Shown piece by piece: positions 24,407 to 32,614 of a stretch of 64,000 nt of DNA. The first letter of the stretch is position 1; the number at the start of each line of letters is the position of its first letter. Under the pieces are notes generated by a model. The model did not search any database. It was not told the origin of the DNA and saw only the letters and a program-made list of their open reading frames with translations. Origin of the DNA: Neolewinella aquimaris (GTDB lineage: Bacteria > Bacteroidota > Bacteroidia > Chitinophagales > Saprospiraceae); contig NZ_JACIFF010000009.1 in NCBI RefSeq assembly GCF_014197245.1, forward strand, positions 186,001 through 250,000, given 5' to 3'. Position numbers and translations under genes: made by a program.

Positions 24407-26722
24407 TCAGTAGAGCAGTTCCAGCTCCTGTTGCTGCTCCACCTCGATGCGCCCGGAGCGGATCACCGTATTGTCGCGGTGGTGGTTGTTCTTTTCCCCC
24501 CACAGGAGAGCGACCAGTTCTACCGGATTGTCGCGGAAGGTGTTGCCAACTAGGTGCACGTTAATGATGCCCCGCGTGCGGATGAGTACGCCACTCCCCT
24601 CCCCCGCGCCGCAGCCGGTGAAGGTGTTGCCGGTCAGGGTCAGCTGTCCGCCAATGGTCGATTCGTCGTAGCCGCCCCGGTAAAAATCGATCACATTACT
24701 TCTCACCCCGTCGAAGGTGCAGCCCTCGAAGGTTACCATCTCGGCGTTATAGTCGCCCTTCTCGTCCGCGGCCAGCACGAAGCCGTTCGCGCAGTTGCGG
24801 ATCGTGGTATTGGTAAAGCGGAGGGAGTCAGCGAAGGAGCCACGGGAAGCCAGTAGGACGTGACCGAAATTTTCGATCTCGCAGTTGTCGACGGATAGCT
24901 TGTAGGCCGAGGCCATTCCCTCGTCGAGGGGGGCAAAGGCTAGCTGATTGTCCCCGCCGCTCAGGTGCAGATTCTCCAGGCGGATGTCTCCTCCGGGGTG
25001 CATTTCCAGGGCCGGAGTGTTATCCGCGCCGGTGTATACAAGGCGGACATCCCCCGGGCTCGCGGCGCGGAGGGTAATTTTCTTATCGATCCTCAGGGAA
25101 GCGTCAAGCGAGTACTCCCCTTCACCCAGTTCGATGACGTCCCCGGCGGCGGCCTGTCCGATTAGGTTTGCCAGCTCGCCGGCTGCCGGACTTGCCTGGT
25201 GCACGGTGGGTTCAGCAGCCACCTTCTCGGTAGAGTACCACGACGGACCGTACTGGCTTTTGTCGATACGAAAATCAGCCGCAGCCGCCAGGTCGCTGAT
25301 GGCCCCGATGCGGTTTTTCTCGCCGCGGGAATTGCCGAACAGGTCGGTCTTGATCCGGTCGAAATCGAAGCCGGCGTACACTTCATTTAGGAGTTCGTCC
25401 TGTCCGTCGGCCGGCACGAGCAGCCAGTCGTTGACCTGCTTCATCTCGATGTCGGCACTACGGATGCCCTCGTATTCGGTATAGGCAGTGCCGTGGTTGT
25501 CGATCAGGTTGTTCTGGAAGCGAACGCCCGTGATGTCGTCGTGATTGAATACCGGCAGCGTATCCACTTCGGTGTTGTAGACGAGGTTATTGGCGATGGT
25601 CGTCCGGATGGGCGGGGCCGAGCGGATCTCGCTCTCCGGGAGGACGTCGGCGCTGGCCATATTCTGTCCGACGCCGATCTGCCAGGGGGAACGGCTGTCG
25701 ATCCAGGTATTGTGGGCTACAACCACGTCCGTCACCTGCTTGTAGCGGTTCAGCGAGCTCTTGGGGATGCCGTTCATGATCGCCAGGGGGCTGCGGAATT
25801 GCTCCCCCCGGATCTTATAGAAGTAGTTGTTGGTGATCCAGTGACCGGTGTTCACCACCCGGACGCCGCCGTAGAAATCCGAATCATCCCCGCCGATGAA
25901 AATATTCCCGTCGACGGTGGTGTAGTTTGCGTGGCGCATGACCAGGGAGCCCTCGCATTTGTCGAAGATGTTGTGGGTGAAGAAATTGAAGTTCGTCTTA
26001 TCGGAGATGATCTCTACCTCCCCGTTGCAGGCCTCGAAGTAGTTGTTCGACACGTTCACCCGGCCGGGGGTCATGGACGTTTCGCTGCCGCCCAGGCGGA
26101 TCGTCTCCCCCCGGGGCCCACCCTTGCGGGGGCGCGGACCGAAGTAATTATTCACGATCTGGTGGTGATTGTCGGTGTGCTCGTTGCCGGCGTGGTAGAC
26201 CATCAGCGTGGCCCCGTCGTTCGACTTCCCGGCGATGTAGCAGTGGTCCAGCTGATTGTGCTTGCCGTAAAATTCGATCCACGTATCGCTATCGTAGCGA
26301 TTGGGCTGGGTAAATCCGTCGATCACGCAGTCGGTCACCCGGGTGTGAAAGGCCGTCGTGTCCCGCCCGATGCGGTACTGAATTACTCCCCCCTCGGGCG
26401 TGTAGCCGTTCCGGAAGTGTAGCCCGCTTACCACCAAATGCTCCCCGCCCAGGTGCAGGTAAGATTGTCCTTCCAGGTACACTTCGCCGGGCGTTTCGGC
26501 GCGCAGGGTGATGGGTGCTTCCTCCGTCCCCATGCCGTAAAAATTAATCCGTGCATCCTCCCAAACGCCGTTGGCCAGTACGATTTCAGTGCCCGGAGCG
26601 CTGCGGCCGATGGCATCGGTCAGTTCCTGCATATTCGCGACGGTAACATTTTCCGCCGTAGAGTTCTCTCCACAGGACAGCAATAGGAGCGCAAACCCGC
26701 AGCTCATCCATAAATATTTCAT
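24407..26722 (-). CDS. PL6 alginate lyase (lipoprotein, two beta-helix domains)
   Basis: 771 residues. Signal with lipobox LLLSC (Cys17). The N-terminal parallel beta helix (about 25-420) is the PL6/chondroitinase-B catalytic domain. The catalytic pair is visible as K242 (EIISDKTNF) and R263 (VMRHANY), spaced 21 residues as in family members, with the NYFEACNGEVEII Ca-site region before them. A second right-handed beta helix follows (about 505-770), as in the long PL6 subfamily-1 enzymes. It cleaves alginate by beta-elimination at the cell surface; MG or G specificity is not read. The tandem operator-like palindromes at 26769-26798 precede it. Confidence 0.93.
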   Translation of the reverse strand: MKYLWMSCGFALLLLSCGENSTAENVTVANMQELTDAIGRSAPGTEIVLANGVWEDARINFYGMGTEEAPITLRAETPGEVYLEGQSYLHLGGEHLVVSGLHFRNGYTPEGGVIQYRIGRDTTAFHTRVTDCVIDGFTQPNRYDSDTWIEFYGKHNQLDHCYIAGKSNDGATLMVYHAGNEHTDNHHQIVNNYFGPRPRKGGPRGETIRLGGSETSMTPGRVNVSNNYFEACNGEVEIISDKTNFNFFTHNIFDKCEGSLVMRHANYTTVDGNIFIGGDDSDFYGGVRVVNTGHWITNNYFYKIRGEQFRSPLAIMNGIPKSSLNRYKQVTDVVVAHNTWIDSRSPWQIGVGQNMASADVLPESEIRSAPPIRTTIANNLVYNTEVDTLPVFNHDDITGVRFQNNLIDNHGTAYTEYEGIRSADIEMKQVNDWLLVPADGQDELLNEVYAGFDFDRIKTDLFGNSRGEKNRIGAISDLAAAADFRIDKSQYGPSWYSTEKVAAEPTVHQASPAAGELANLIGQAAAGDVIELGEGEYSLDASLRIDKKITLRAASPGDVRLVYTGADNTPALEMHPGGDIRLENLHLSGGDNQLAFAPLDEGMASAYKLSVDNCEIENFGHVLLASRGSFADSLRFTNTTIRNCANGFVLAADEKGDYNAEMVTFEGCTFDGVRSNVIDFYRGGYDESTIGGQLTLTGNTFTGCGAGEGSGVLIRTRGIINVHLVGNTFRDNPVELVALLWGEKNNHHRDNTVIRSGRIEVEQQQELELLY

Positions 26723-26768
26723 GCGATCGACTTTTCAAAAACCTTCCGTCCACAACGAGACAGCTAAA

Positions 26769-26798
26769 ATTGGTCAACCATGAATTGGTTAACCAATT
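26769..26798 (-). promoter_or_regulatory. tandem palindromic operator upstream of PL6
   Basis: A perfect 16-bp palindrome AATTGGTTAACCAATT (26783-26798) with a second TTGGT-CA-ACCA copy at 26770-26780, centres 15 bp apart. On the minus strand it directly follows TACCTT (26801-26806, a partial -7 box), so it would cover the transcription start of the PL6 gene. The same palindrome precedes the PL7 gene. Confidence 0.7.
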
Positions 26799-26893
26799 GT
26801 AAGGTAGCTGATCTTTTCCATTATTCCAATTTTGTGCAATTAATCTCTTCGGGCGACGGCGCGCGGGAGCAACGCACTCAGAAAAAGCTATAT

Positions 26894-29290
26894 CTACAGG
26901 TTCACCCGATTGACCCCTGCGGCAAGCGGCGTAGTCCTTCCCTGCCACGTAAAGGTTCCCGTAACGCCTGCGGGCAGGGTGACGACGGCGGTTCCCGCAT
27001 CGAGGTCGTAGTCGACCGAAATACTGCCCGCCGGATGGGGCATTTCCCCACTAATTTGCCGGATGCCGCCAAGGTGGGGCTCGATCCGTACGCTACGGAA
27101 ATGTGGCGCGGCGCTGTCGATGCCCAGTACGGTGCGGTAGAATTCAATATTGGGACTCGATCCCCAGGCGTGGCAGTCGGAGCGGGCGCCCGCTACGTCG
27201 GAATCTTCCGCCCAGGTGGTCAGCCCCAGGTTAATATTGGTACGCCAGACGTCCAGCCAGCTGAGGTAGTCGTCGCCCAACCCCGCCTGCACCAGCGCCC
27301 GGTGGAGGTAATAGCGGAAGTAAATGGAAGCGGGGGCCAGATCCTCGTCTTCTAACAGATGCCTCGCTACCGATGCCAGGTCTCCCTCTGGCACGAGTCC
27401 GGCCAGGATGGCCAGGCTGTTGGCGTGTTGGGAATAAAGATCGTGTGCCCTGGTGTCGGCGAATAGTCCGCGACCGGCATCCCAGTAGCGGTCCCGGATG
27501 GTGGTCGCGAGCCGGTCGGCTTGTTCCCGGTACTGTTGCGCAAAGACCGCCATACCCAACTCCGCTTCCAGTTGGGTGGCGTTCTGGAGGGCGAGCAGCA
27601 GTTGGAGATCGAGCACGGCGGAGTGGCCGCCTTCGTCCATGGGGGGAATGCCGCGGGGCCAACCTTCCACCCAGTCGGTGAAGGACCAGTTGGGCAGGTT
27701 GCGCAGTGAGCCGTCGGCATCCTGAAATTTGCCGAAATAATCCAGGATTTGCCGCACCCCGAAGAGCTTGTCCTGTACGAAGGCCCGGTCGGTTCCGTAC
27801 CACATGTAGTCGCGCAACATCCCGATGTACCACAGCGAAAAGGGTCCGATGATCTGCTTGATGTTGGTCGGGTAGCGGCTCGTGGTGATGCCCTCCGGCT
27901 GCCGGGAGTAGTGTATTAGGTTCAAAGCGTTCTTGACCAATCGGTCATCGCCGGTCTCGTAGAGGGAGACCATCGCCTGGATGCGCGTATCGCCGATGTA
28001 CTGCAGCTGCTCCCAGTACGGACAGTCCATATAGGTATCCATGGCGCACATCCGGGCGGTGCGCCAGCCGATGTCGAGCAGGGTATCCATAACCGGGAGT
28101 GGACTACGTAAACTGGCCCGCCGTTCGAAGGGAAAGCCCACGGCTACGGCCGATATGTCTGCGATGGTGAGGGGATCGTCCGCGGTCGTGATCTCCACTT
28201 GCACGTAGCGGTACGTCCGGTAGGAAAGCGGGGTGAAGGTTTGCCCGGCCGTGCCGTCGGTGAATACGCTGTCCTGGCGACCCAGTATGCTTTTGCCCTC
28301 CACCTCGTCGCGGTTATTCTTGGTCCGCAGGTCAGCTTCGTAGAGGGCTTCGGCGTAAGTCAGTACCGTCGTTGCTCCTGCGCCCCCGCCCAGGGTAAGG
28401 GAAGGAAAGGCGTTGGTGAGGTACGACTGGTCGAGCAGCAGCCTAGCCGTCGTGCGGGCGGGAATCTGTAGGGGGGCACCTCCGGCCAGAAAATCGTCGG
28501 GTACGGTCACGCCCTCCGCCTGGCGCAGGGCCGCGAAGCGTTCCGGTGTGCGTTGCATCGGGGGCACCGGGGAGGACACCAATCGCCAGGGCTGGCGGGC
28601 GTCCATGCCGACCGTATTGCGCGGAACGCCGGGAGATACGGTCTGGGCCTTTTGCCAATCGGTATCGTCAAAGTCGGTGCTAGCCCACTTGTCGATTCGC
28701 TGAGCCATGTCCACGCGGTCGCCGGGCCCCGCCACGTAGTAGCCGTACATACCGATCATATCTGGCCGGGGTCCGTAGACGCTTACGGGCACCGGCCGGT
28801 AACTGCTGTCCTGGCGAGACACCCAGCTGTCGTCGGTGTTGATCGTAGCGGAAATTGGCGCGGTGCCCTGGACGATCAGACCGGTTCCGTAGGAAATCTG
28901 CGCTTCCTGACGAAAGTCGCCCGCGTTCCAGACCCGCACCGCTACGGTATTCGTGCCGGCGGTGAGGAAGGGGGATAGGTCCAACCGGTCGTAGTTCCAG
29001 TGATCGAGATCACCCTTCGCCGCGCCCCGGTTGACAAAGGTGCCGTTGACGTACAGTTCGTACTGGTTATCGGCCGTGATCAAGACCGGAAAGCTGTCGG
29101 GCATCCCGGCCAATTCCACTTCTTTACGGAACAGATAAATTCCGTAGCCCTGCGGGTCGGTTCCCGGTACCGTGATCCAGTGGGCGGGCCACATCTGGCG
29201 TTCCAGGTCCGGTTGCGGAGACTGGGCCGGTAGTGTGGGTAGGGTCAGCAGAAAAAAAGCGAGGATCGTCAGGAAATGGGGGTACGGCAT
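26894..29290 (-). CDS. GH78-like (alpha-L-rhamnosidase-related) secreted glycoside hydrolase
   Basis: 798 residues with signal peptide (ending LPAQS). N-terminal beta domains bind sugar (about 30-180, LYVNGTFVNRG). The central beta-sandwich is followed by the (alpha/alpha)6 catalytic barrel (about 420-720) and a C-terminal beta domain (about 725-798). The GH78 motif DCPxRDERxGWxGD appears here as DCPYWEQLQYIGDTR: the general-acid region keeps one Glu, but the Arg-Asp-Glu core is altered, so rhamnosidase activity is not assured. It lies between the PL7 and PL6 genes on the same strand, so alginate or a mixed uronate/rhamnose glycan (ulvan-like) may be its substrate. Confidence 0.82.
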   Translation of the reverse strand: MPYPHFLTILAFFLLTLPTLPAQSPQPDLERQMWPAHWITVPGTDPQGYGIYLFRKEVELAGMPDSFPVLITADNQYELYVNGTFVNRGAAKGDLDHWNYDRLDLSPFLTAGTNTVAVRVWNAGDFRQEAQISYGTGLIVQGTAPISATINTDDSWVSRQDSSYRPVPVSVYGPRPDMIGMYGYYVAGPGDRVDMAQRIDKWASTDFDDTDWQKAQTVSPGVPRNTVGMDARQPWRLVSSPVPPMQRTPERFAALRQAEGVTVPDDFLAGGAPLQIPARTTARLLLDQSYLTNAFPSLTLGGGAGATTVLTYAEALYEADLRTKNNRDEVEGKSILGRQDSVFTDGTAGQTFTPLSYRTYRYVQVEITTADDPLTIADISAVAVGFPFERRASLRSPLPVMDTLLDIGWRTARMCAMDTYMDCPYWEQLQYIGDTRIQAMVSLYETGDDRLVKNALNLIHYSRQPEGITTSRYPTNIKQIIGPFSLWYIGMLRDYMWYGTDRAFVQDKLFGVRQILDYFGKFQDADGSLRNLPNWSFTDWVEGWPRGIPPMDEGGHSAVLDLQLLLALQNATQLEAELGMAVFAQQYREQADRLATTIRDRYWDAGRGLFADTRAHDLYSQHANSLAILAGLVPEGDLASVARHLLEDEDLAPASIYFRYYLHRALVQAGLGDDYLSWLDVWRTNINLGLTTWAEDSDVAGARSDCHAWGSSPNIEFYRTVLGIDSAAPHFRSVRIEPHLGGIRQISGEMPHPAGSISVDYDLDAGTAVVTLPAGVTGTFTWQGRTTPLAAGVNRVNL

Positions 29291-29353
29291 ACGGGAGCGC
29301 GGGTTGTTGGTACCCGTAAGTTAGCAGGTCGCCCGTTACCGTCGTACCCTCGT

Positions 29354-30406
29354 TCAGCGCGTCGGTGCCGTTCCCGGTCCGATGGAGGATTCCCGGAACC
29401 ACACTTCGGTGTAGCTACCGTTGGCGTACTGTTTCGCTACGTCTCCGTCGTAGGTATCCGCTCCGGTACTCCAGACCCTATTCGTCCCGGGATCCCGGCC
29501 GTTGGTTTGGTTGTAGGCCCCCTGCTTAAAGAACTGCTGCTCTCCTGCGTAGGCCGTGGGGCGTTCGGTCCCGTCGCGACCGAGGCCGGCGTAGAGCGTC
29601 ACAATCTGTTCGGGCATGTCTTCCTTATTCGCGTACTCCGATTCGAGGAGGCTTTTGGTGAAGGTTTTGGTTGGGTACCCTTCGCGCTCGAAGGTAAGGT
29701 ACATCACTCCTTCGTGAACGTTGATCTCATACCGGAATTCTTCTCCCAGTGCAACGCCGTCTTCCGGTTCGGCCGGGTAAGTGTCCGGACCATCGCCCAG
29801 GGTCGACATATCGTAGCCCCAGATGGCCGTGGAATAATCCCACCGTTTATCATTGTCGCCTTCCGTGTTGATCTCGTAATTCCAGAAGACGGACCCCCGC
29901 TCGTGTCCCGGAAACTTCTTGTAAAAGATCTTGATCGGTTCGTTCTCGTGTCCGTCCCCGCTGTGAATTTGTCCCACGACGACCGAATACGATGCGGCCA
30001 CCCGCGCGTCTCCGGTGGTGGAAACGTGCATCACCTTGAGGGTACCGCGCAGTTTACCTCCGGTTTCGGGCGTCCACCGTTCCTTCTGTCCCAGCTCGGT
30101 TCGGGTATTGTGGGAGTTGGGCGAAGTCACGCCGCCGTTCGGCGTTTTGAAGACGACCCAGTCGGTACTATCGTGGGCCGTATAGAAATATTCGGGATGC
30201 GCGAAATCCGTCAGGTCGCGGATCACTTCCCCGTCGCCGAGCATGATGCTCCACTGGTCGAGGGAGGGCAGAACGTCGCTCGGGTACGTTATCTCGTCCG
30301 GTTGGGATTCCGTTTCGGTCGACTCCGGGGTGCCGGTACAGCCGATGGCTAAGACAGCTAACGTGATGTAGATGAAGGCGTAAGCCGTTTTGTTTAATTG
30401 GTGCAT
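29354..30406 (-). CDS. PL7 alginate lyase (lipoprotein)
   Basis: 350 residues from the ATG at 30406; an upstream ATG at 30439 would add 11 residues before the signal. The signal ends in LAVLAIGC (Cys23). The PL7 jelly-roll shows all three family motifs: RTEL (near residue 102; R(T/S)ELR equivalent), QIH (near 146; GQIHSGDG) and YFKxGxYxQ, seen as FFKQGAYNQ (near 299). His and Tyr of these motifs form the catalytic centre for beta-elimination. It depolymerises alginate, probably at the cell surface. It is the first gene of the minus-strand PL7, GH78-like, PL6, Nramp group. Confidence 0.93.
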   Translation of the reverse strand: MHQLNKTAYAFIYITLAVLAIGCTGTPESTETESQPDEITYPSDVLPSLDQWSIMLGDGEVIRDLTDFAHPEYFYTAHDSTDWVVFKTPNGGVTSPNSHNTRTELGQKERWTPETGGKLRGTLKVMHVSTTGDARVAASYSVVVGQIHSGDGHENEPIKIFYKKFPGHERGSVFWNYEINTEGDNDKRWDYSTAIWGYDMSTLGDGPDTYPAEPEDGVALGEEFRYEINVHEGVMYLTFEREGYPTKTFTKSLLESEYANKEDMPEQIVTLYAGLGRDGTERPTAYAGEQQFFKQGAYNQTNGRDPGTNRVWSTGADTYDGDVAKQYANGSYTEVWFRESSIGPGTAPTR

Positions 30407-30468
30407 GATGCGCAGTTTATGTCGAATTCCGCCGGCCATTGTTGGCCGCTCTAATGTCGGTGTCGGAT

Positions 30469-30490
30469 AACCAAATTTTGGTTAACCAAT
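30469..30490 (-). promoter_or_regulatory. tandem palindromic operator upstream of PL7
   Basis: TTGGTTAACCAA (30478-30489, perfect) overlaps AACCAAA-T-TTTGGTT (30469-30483). On the minus strand it follows TACCTTGG (30493-30500, a -7-like box) and lies 63 bases before the ATG, so a bound protein would cover the start site. It matches the element before the PL6 gene. Confidence 0.7.
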
Positions 30491-30521
30491 TTCCAAGGTA
30501 GCGCATTTACCCGTTCCGAAT

Positions 30522-30559
30522 AAAAAAAACGCAGCCCCGTACTTCTACGAGACTGCGTT
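30522..30559 (-). terminator. intrinsic terminator of the small lipoprotein gene
   Basis: On the minus strand: AACGCAG stem arm, three-base internal loop, CGTA hairpin, closing arm CTGCGTT, then eight T (30522-30529). It ends the transcript of the small lipoprotein gene and lies just upstream of the PL7 promoter. Confidence 0.85.
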
Positions 30560-30584
30560 TCTCAAGTCAGATTTGCCGAAAAGC

Positions 30585-31019
30585 TTACTCCTCGATCGGG
30601 GTAACGATCATGTTGGCCCGCTCTACGAGCGTCTCGATTTCGCTACGGTCGGTAACCTCGCCGGCGCGTACGCGGTCGGTTACGTCTTCCATTTCTTCAA
30701 TCACGACTTTCAGCTCTTCGTGAGCTTCATCCTCCAGATTGACGCCCGCGGTTTCCAGTGCGGAGATGCCCATTCTCAGGTGGTCGGCCGCATCCGCGTA
30801 GTGGGCTTGGTCGAAGTCACTGAGGGCGATGTCGAAGTGGGAGGCAAGATCGGTTCCCGTTTCGACGCCCAGGGTGGTTTCGGGCGAAACGGGTTCGGTA
30901 GCCACCTCACCGCCGGGCATTACCTCCTGGTCGGTTCCGGTAGTTTCCTCGGTGGTTGTGGTGCCGTTGTCACAGGCAAAAGTCAGGCTGAGCAAGCCTG
31001 CGAGCAAAAGGTATTTCAT
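30585..31019 (-). CDS. small acidic lipoprotein of unknown function
   Basis: 144 residues. Signal with lipobox LTFAC (Cys16), then a Thr/Glu/Gly-rich acidic linker (about 17-55), then a helical domain (about 60-140) with repeated Glu and Asp (LASHFDIALSDFDQAHYADAADHLRMG and EELKVVIEEMEDVTDRVRAGE), likely a helical bundle. I do not recognise a family. It has its own terminator and is separate from the alginate operon. A TonB- or envelope-linked stress role cannot be told from sequence. Confidence 0.6.
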   Translation of the reverse strand: MKYLLLAGLLSLTFACDNGTTTTEETTGTDQEVMPGGEVATEPVSPETTLGVETGTDLASHFDIALSDFDQAHYADAADHLRMGISALETAGVNLEDEAHEELKVVIEEMEDVTDRVRAGEVTDRSEIETLVERANMIVTPIEE

Positions 31020-31315
31020 GGAATAAAAATTAAGTGAATCGAACTACCGCGTGTATCCGACCGTCGGGGCTGAATGCTGACGCTCAGTTCACGGAATAGA
31101 CTGAGTGACAAACACCGGGTCACAGATTTAGTCAAGATTTTTTTAAGAAAATTTTCACTTTTTCATTCCCTGCTTGGGCGGCGGTGCGCAGGTTCAAGGG
31201 CAACCCGCAAAAGCGAAGTTTCCGGGCATACGAATCGGGGGACCCGGCGGGGTTGATGGCTTGAATTCGGGACTAAATGTCCGCGGTGATAAAGTGCTTC
31301 CGTACCGGTCGGTGA
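31020..31315. other. intergenic region, no gene recognised
   Basis: 296 bases between the small lipoprotein and the cytochrome. Contains an AT-rich stretch near 31130-31160 and some short inverted repeats. I see no convincing CDS, RNA gene or exact -7 box. Confidence 0.5.
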
Positions 31316-32335
31316 TTATTTCTTTCCTTCCTGCCGGACCACGGGATTGCGCGGTTGTGCCGGCGGGGCACCGAAATTTGTAATCCGCGATTCAACCGGC
31401 TCGAGCGTGCGCAGGTAGGCAAAGATCGCACGTAGGTCTTCTTCCTCCATCGCGGAGAACATTACCCAGGGCATGACAGTCTGGGGGTCACCCTCCATGA
31501 TGGTGGGAGAGACGTAGCCGGTGTCCTGGTACTGCTTGAACCGTGCTACGAACTGATCTGCCGTCCAACTGCCGATTCCGGTTTCGTGGGGGGTGATGTT
31601 CGCCGAAAAGACGGTCGTACCGTTCGGCAGGGGAAACCGGAAGCCTCCGGAAAAGGGCTTACCCACGAATTCCCCGCCTTCCTGACGCGTGTGGCAGTCG
31701 ATGCAACTCGCCGCCGTGACCAGGTACTCTCCGTAGGCTTCCTGGTCCGACGGGTCCGGGCGTTTGGTGAACTGCGGCTTGGCCGGGATGGTGTTCACGA
31801 TCAGGTTCATCGGGAAATCGGACCGCGACGGTTCGGTTACGTGGTCGATAGGATCGAGGGAACGGAGGTAGGCAATGATCGACAGAATATCCTCCCGATC
31901 GAGCCTTCCGAAGGCATGGTAGGGCATAATGGGAAAAAGGGCCCGCCCCCCCTCGCCCACTCCGGAAGTAACGGCGCGGAAGATCTCGCCGTCTGTCCAG
32001 CTGCCCAGGTTCGCGGGGGTAAGGTTGCTGGCCACGTAGCGTCCGGGCAAGCCGATCTCGTGGTCAAATACTTCTCCGCCCATTCCAACGGAGTTCGGTA
32101 TGACGGGAGCGGAGTACTTTGTCCAGTCGCGTTGGGAGTGGCAGTCCGTACAGGCCATGACGTGATTGGCCAGATATCTTCCCCTTTCCACGTTGGCGGG
32201 ACTTCGGTCTACGGTGATTTCCGGCGTCGGGCCCACATCCGGCAGGGCTGTTTTGAGGTAGAGCACGGTCACTGCCGCGACCAGCAGGATACCTGCCACT
32301 AGGAACGCGACAAACTTTAGAATTTTGCTAGCCAT
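31316..32335 (-). CDS. membrane-anchored dihaem cytochrome c
   Basis: 339 residues. One N-terminal transmembrane helix (FVAFLVAGILLVAAVTVLYL, about 8-27) anchors two cytochrome c domains in the periplasm. The haem sites are ACTDCH (near residue 62) and SCIDCH (near 218). Distal Met candidates include LFPIMPYHAF and VMPWVMF. The family often forms the electron-acceptor subunit for flavin or PQQ alcohol/sugar dehydrogenases, so linkage to the sugar dehydrogenase fusion at 19563 or a respiratory chain is possible, but the two genes are 8 kb apart. Confidence 0.88.
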   Translation of the reverse strand: MASKILKFVAFLVAGILLVAAVTVLYLKTALPDVGPTPEITVDRSPANVERGRYLANHVMACTDCHSQRDWTKYSAPVIPNSVGMGGEVFDHEIGLPGRYVASNLTPANLGSWTDGEIFRAVTSGVGEGGRALFPIMPYHAFGRLDREDILSIIAYLRSLDPIDHVTEPSRSDFPMNLIVNTIPAKPQFTKRPDPSDQEAYGEYLVTAASCIDCHTRQEGGEFVGKPFSGGFRFPLPNGTTVFSANITPHETGIGSWTADQFVARFKQYQDTGYVSPTIMEGDPQTVMPWVMFSAMEEEDLRAIFAYLRTLEPVESRITNFGAPPAQPRNPVVRQEGKK

Positions 32336-32614
32336 GGCGATAGAAGTATGGGTGAGTAATGCATACCGGTCAAAGCCATCCTGGGGGGCGGATGGGCATC
32401 CTTAATGGTAAGTGTGCATGGGTTCCAGGCTACCGTCTTGTAATGGGGGTACTCCTAAAGTACGGCATTATGTGACAACACGCAATAGCTTTTACCCTGG
32501 ATTTTTGCCCGCTGCGCAAGCGGTTGGTAGGTTGCTTGCTCCCGCGGCCCCGCCCCCGGAAACGGGCGAATTTGTATCTTCCCTACCCGGGTCAGCTCCC
32601 GGAACAGTCGTTGC

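Noticed and set aside
31074-31256. Small plus-strand frame of 60 residues between the lipoprotein and the cytochrome
   Set aside because: No motif, no upstream -7 box, basic low-complexity composition.
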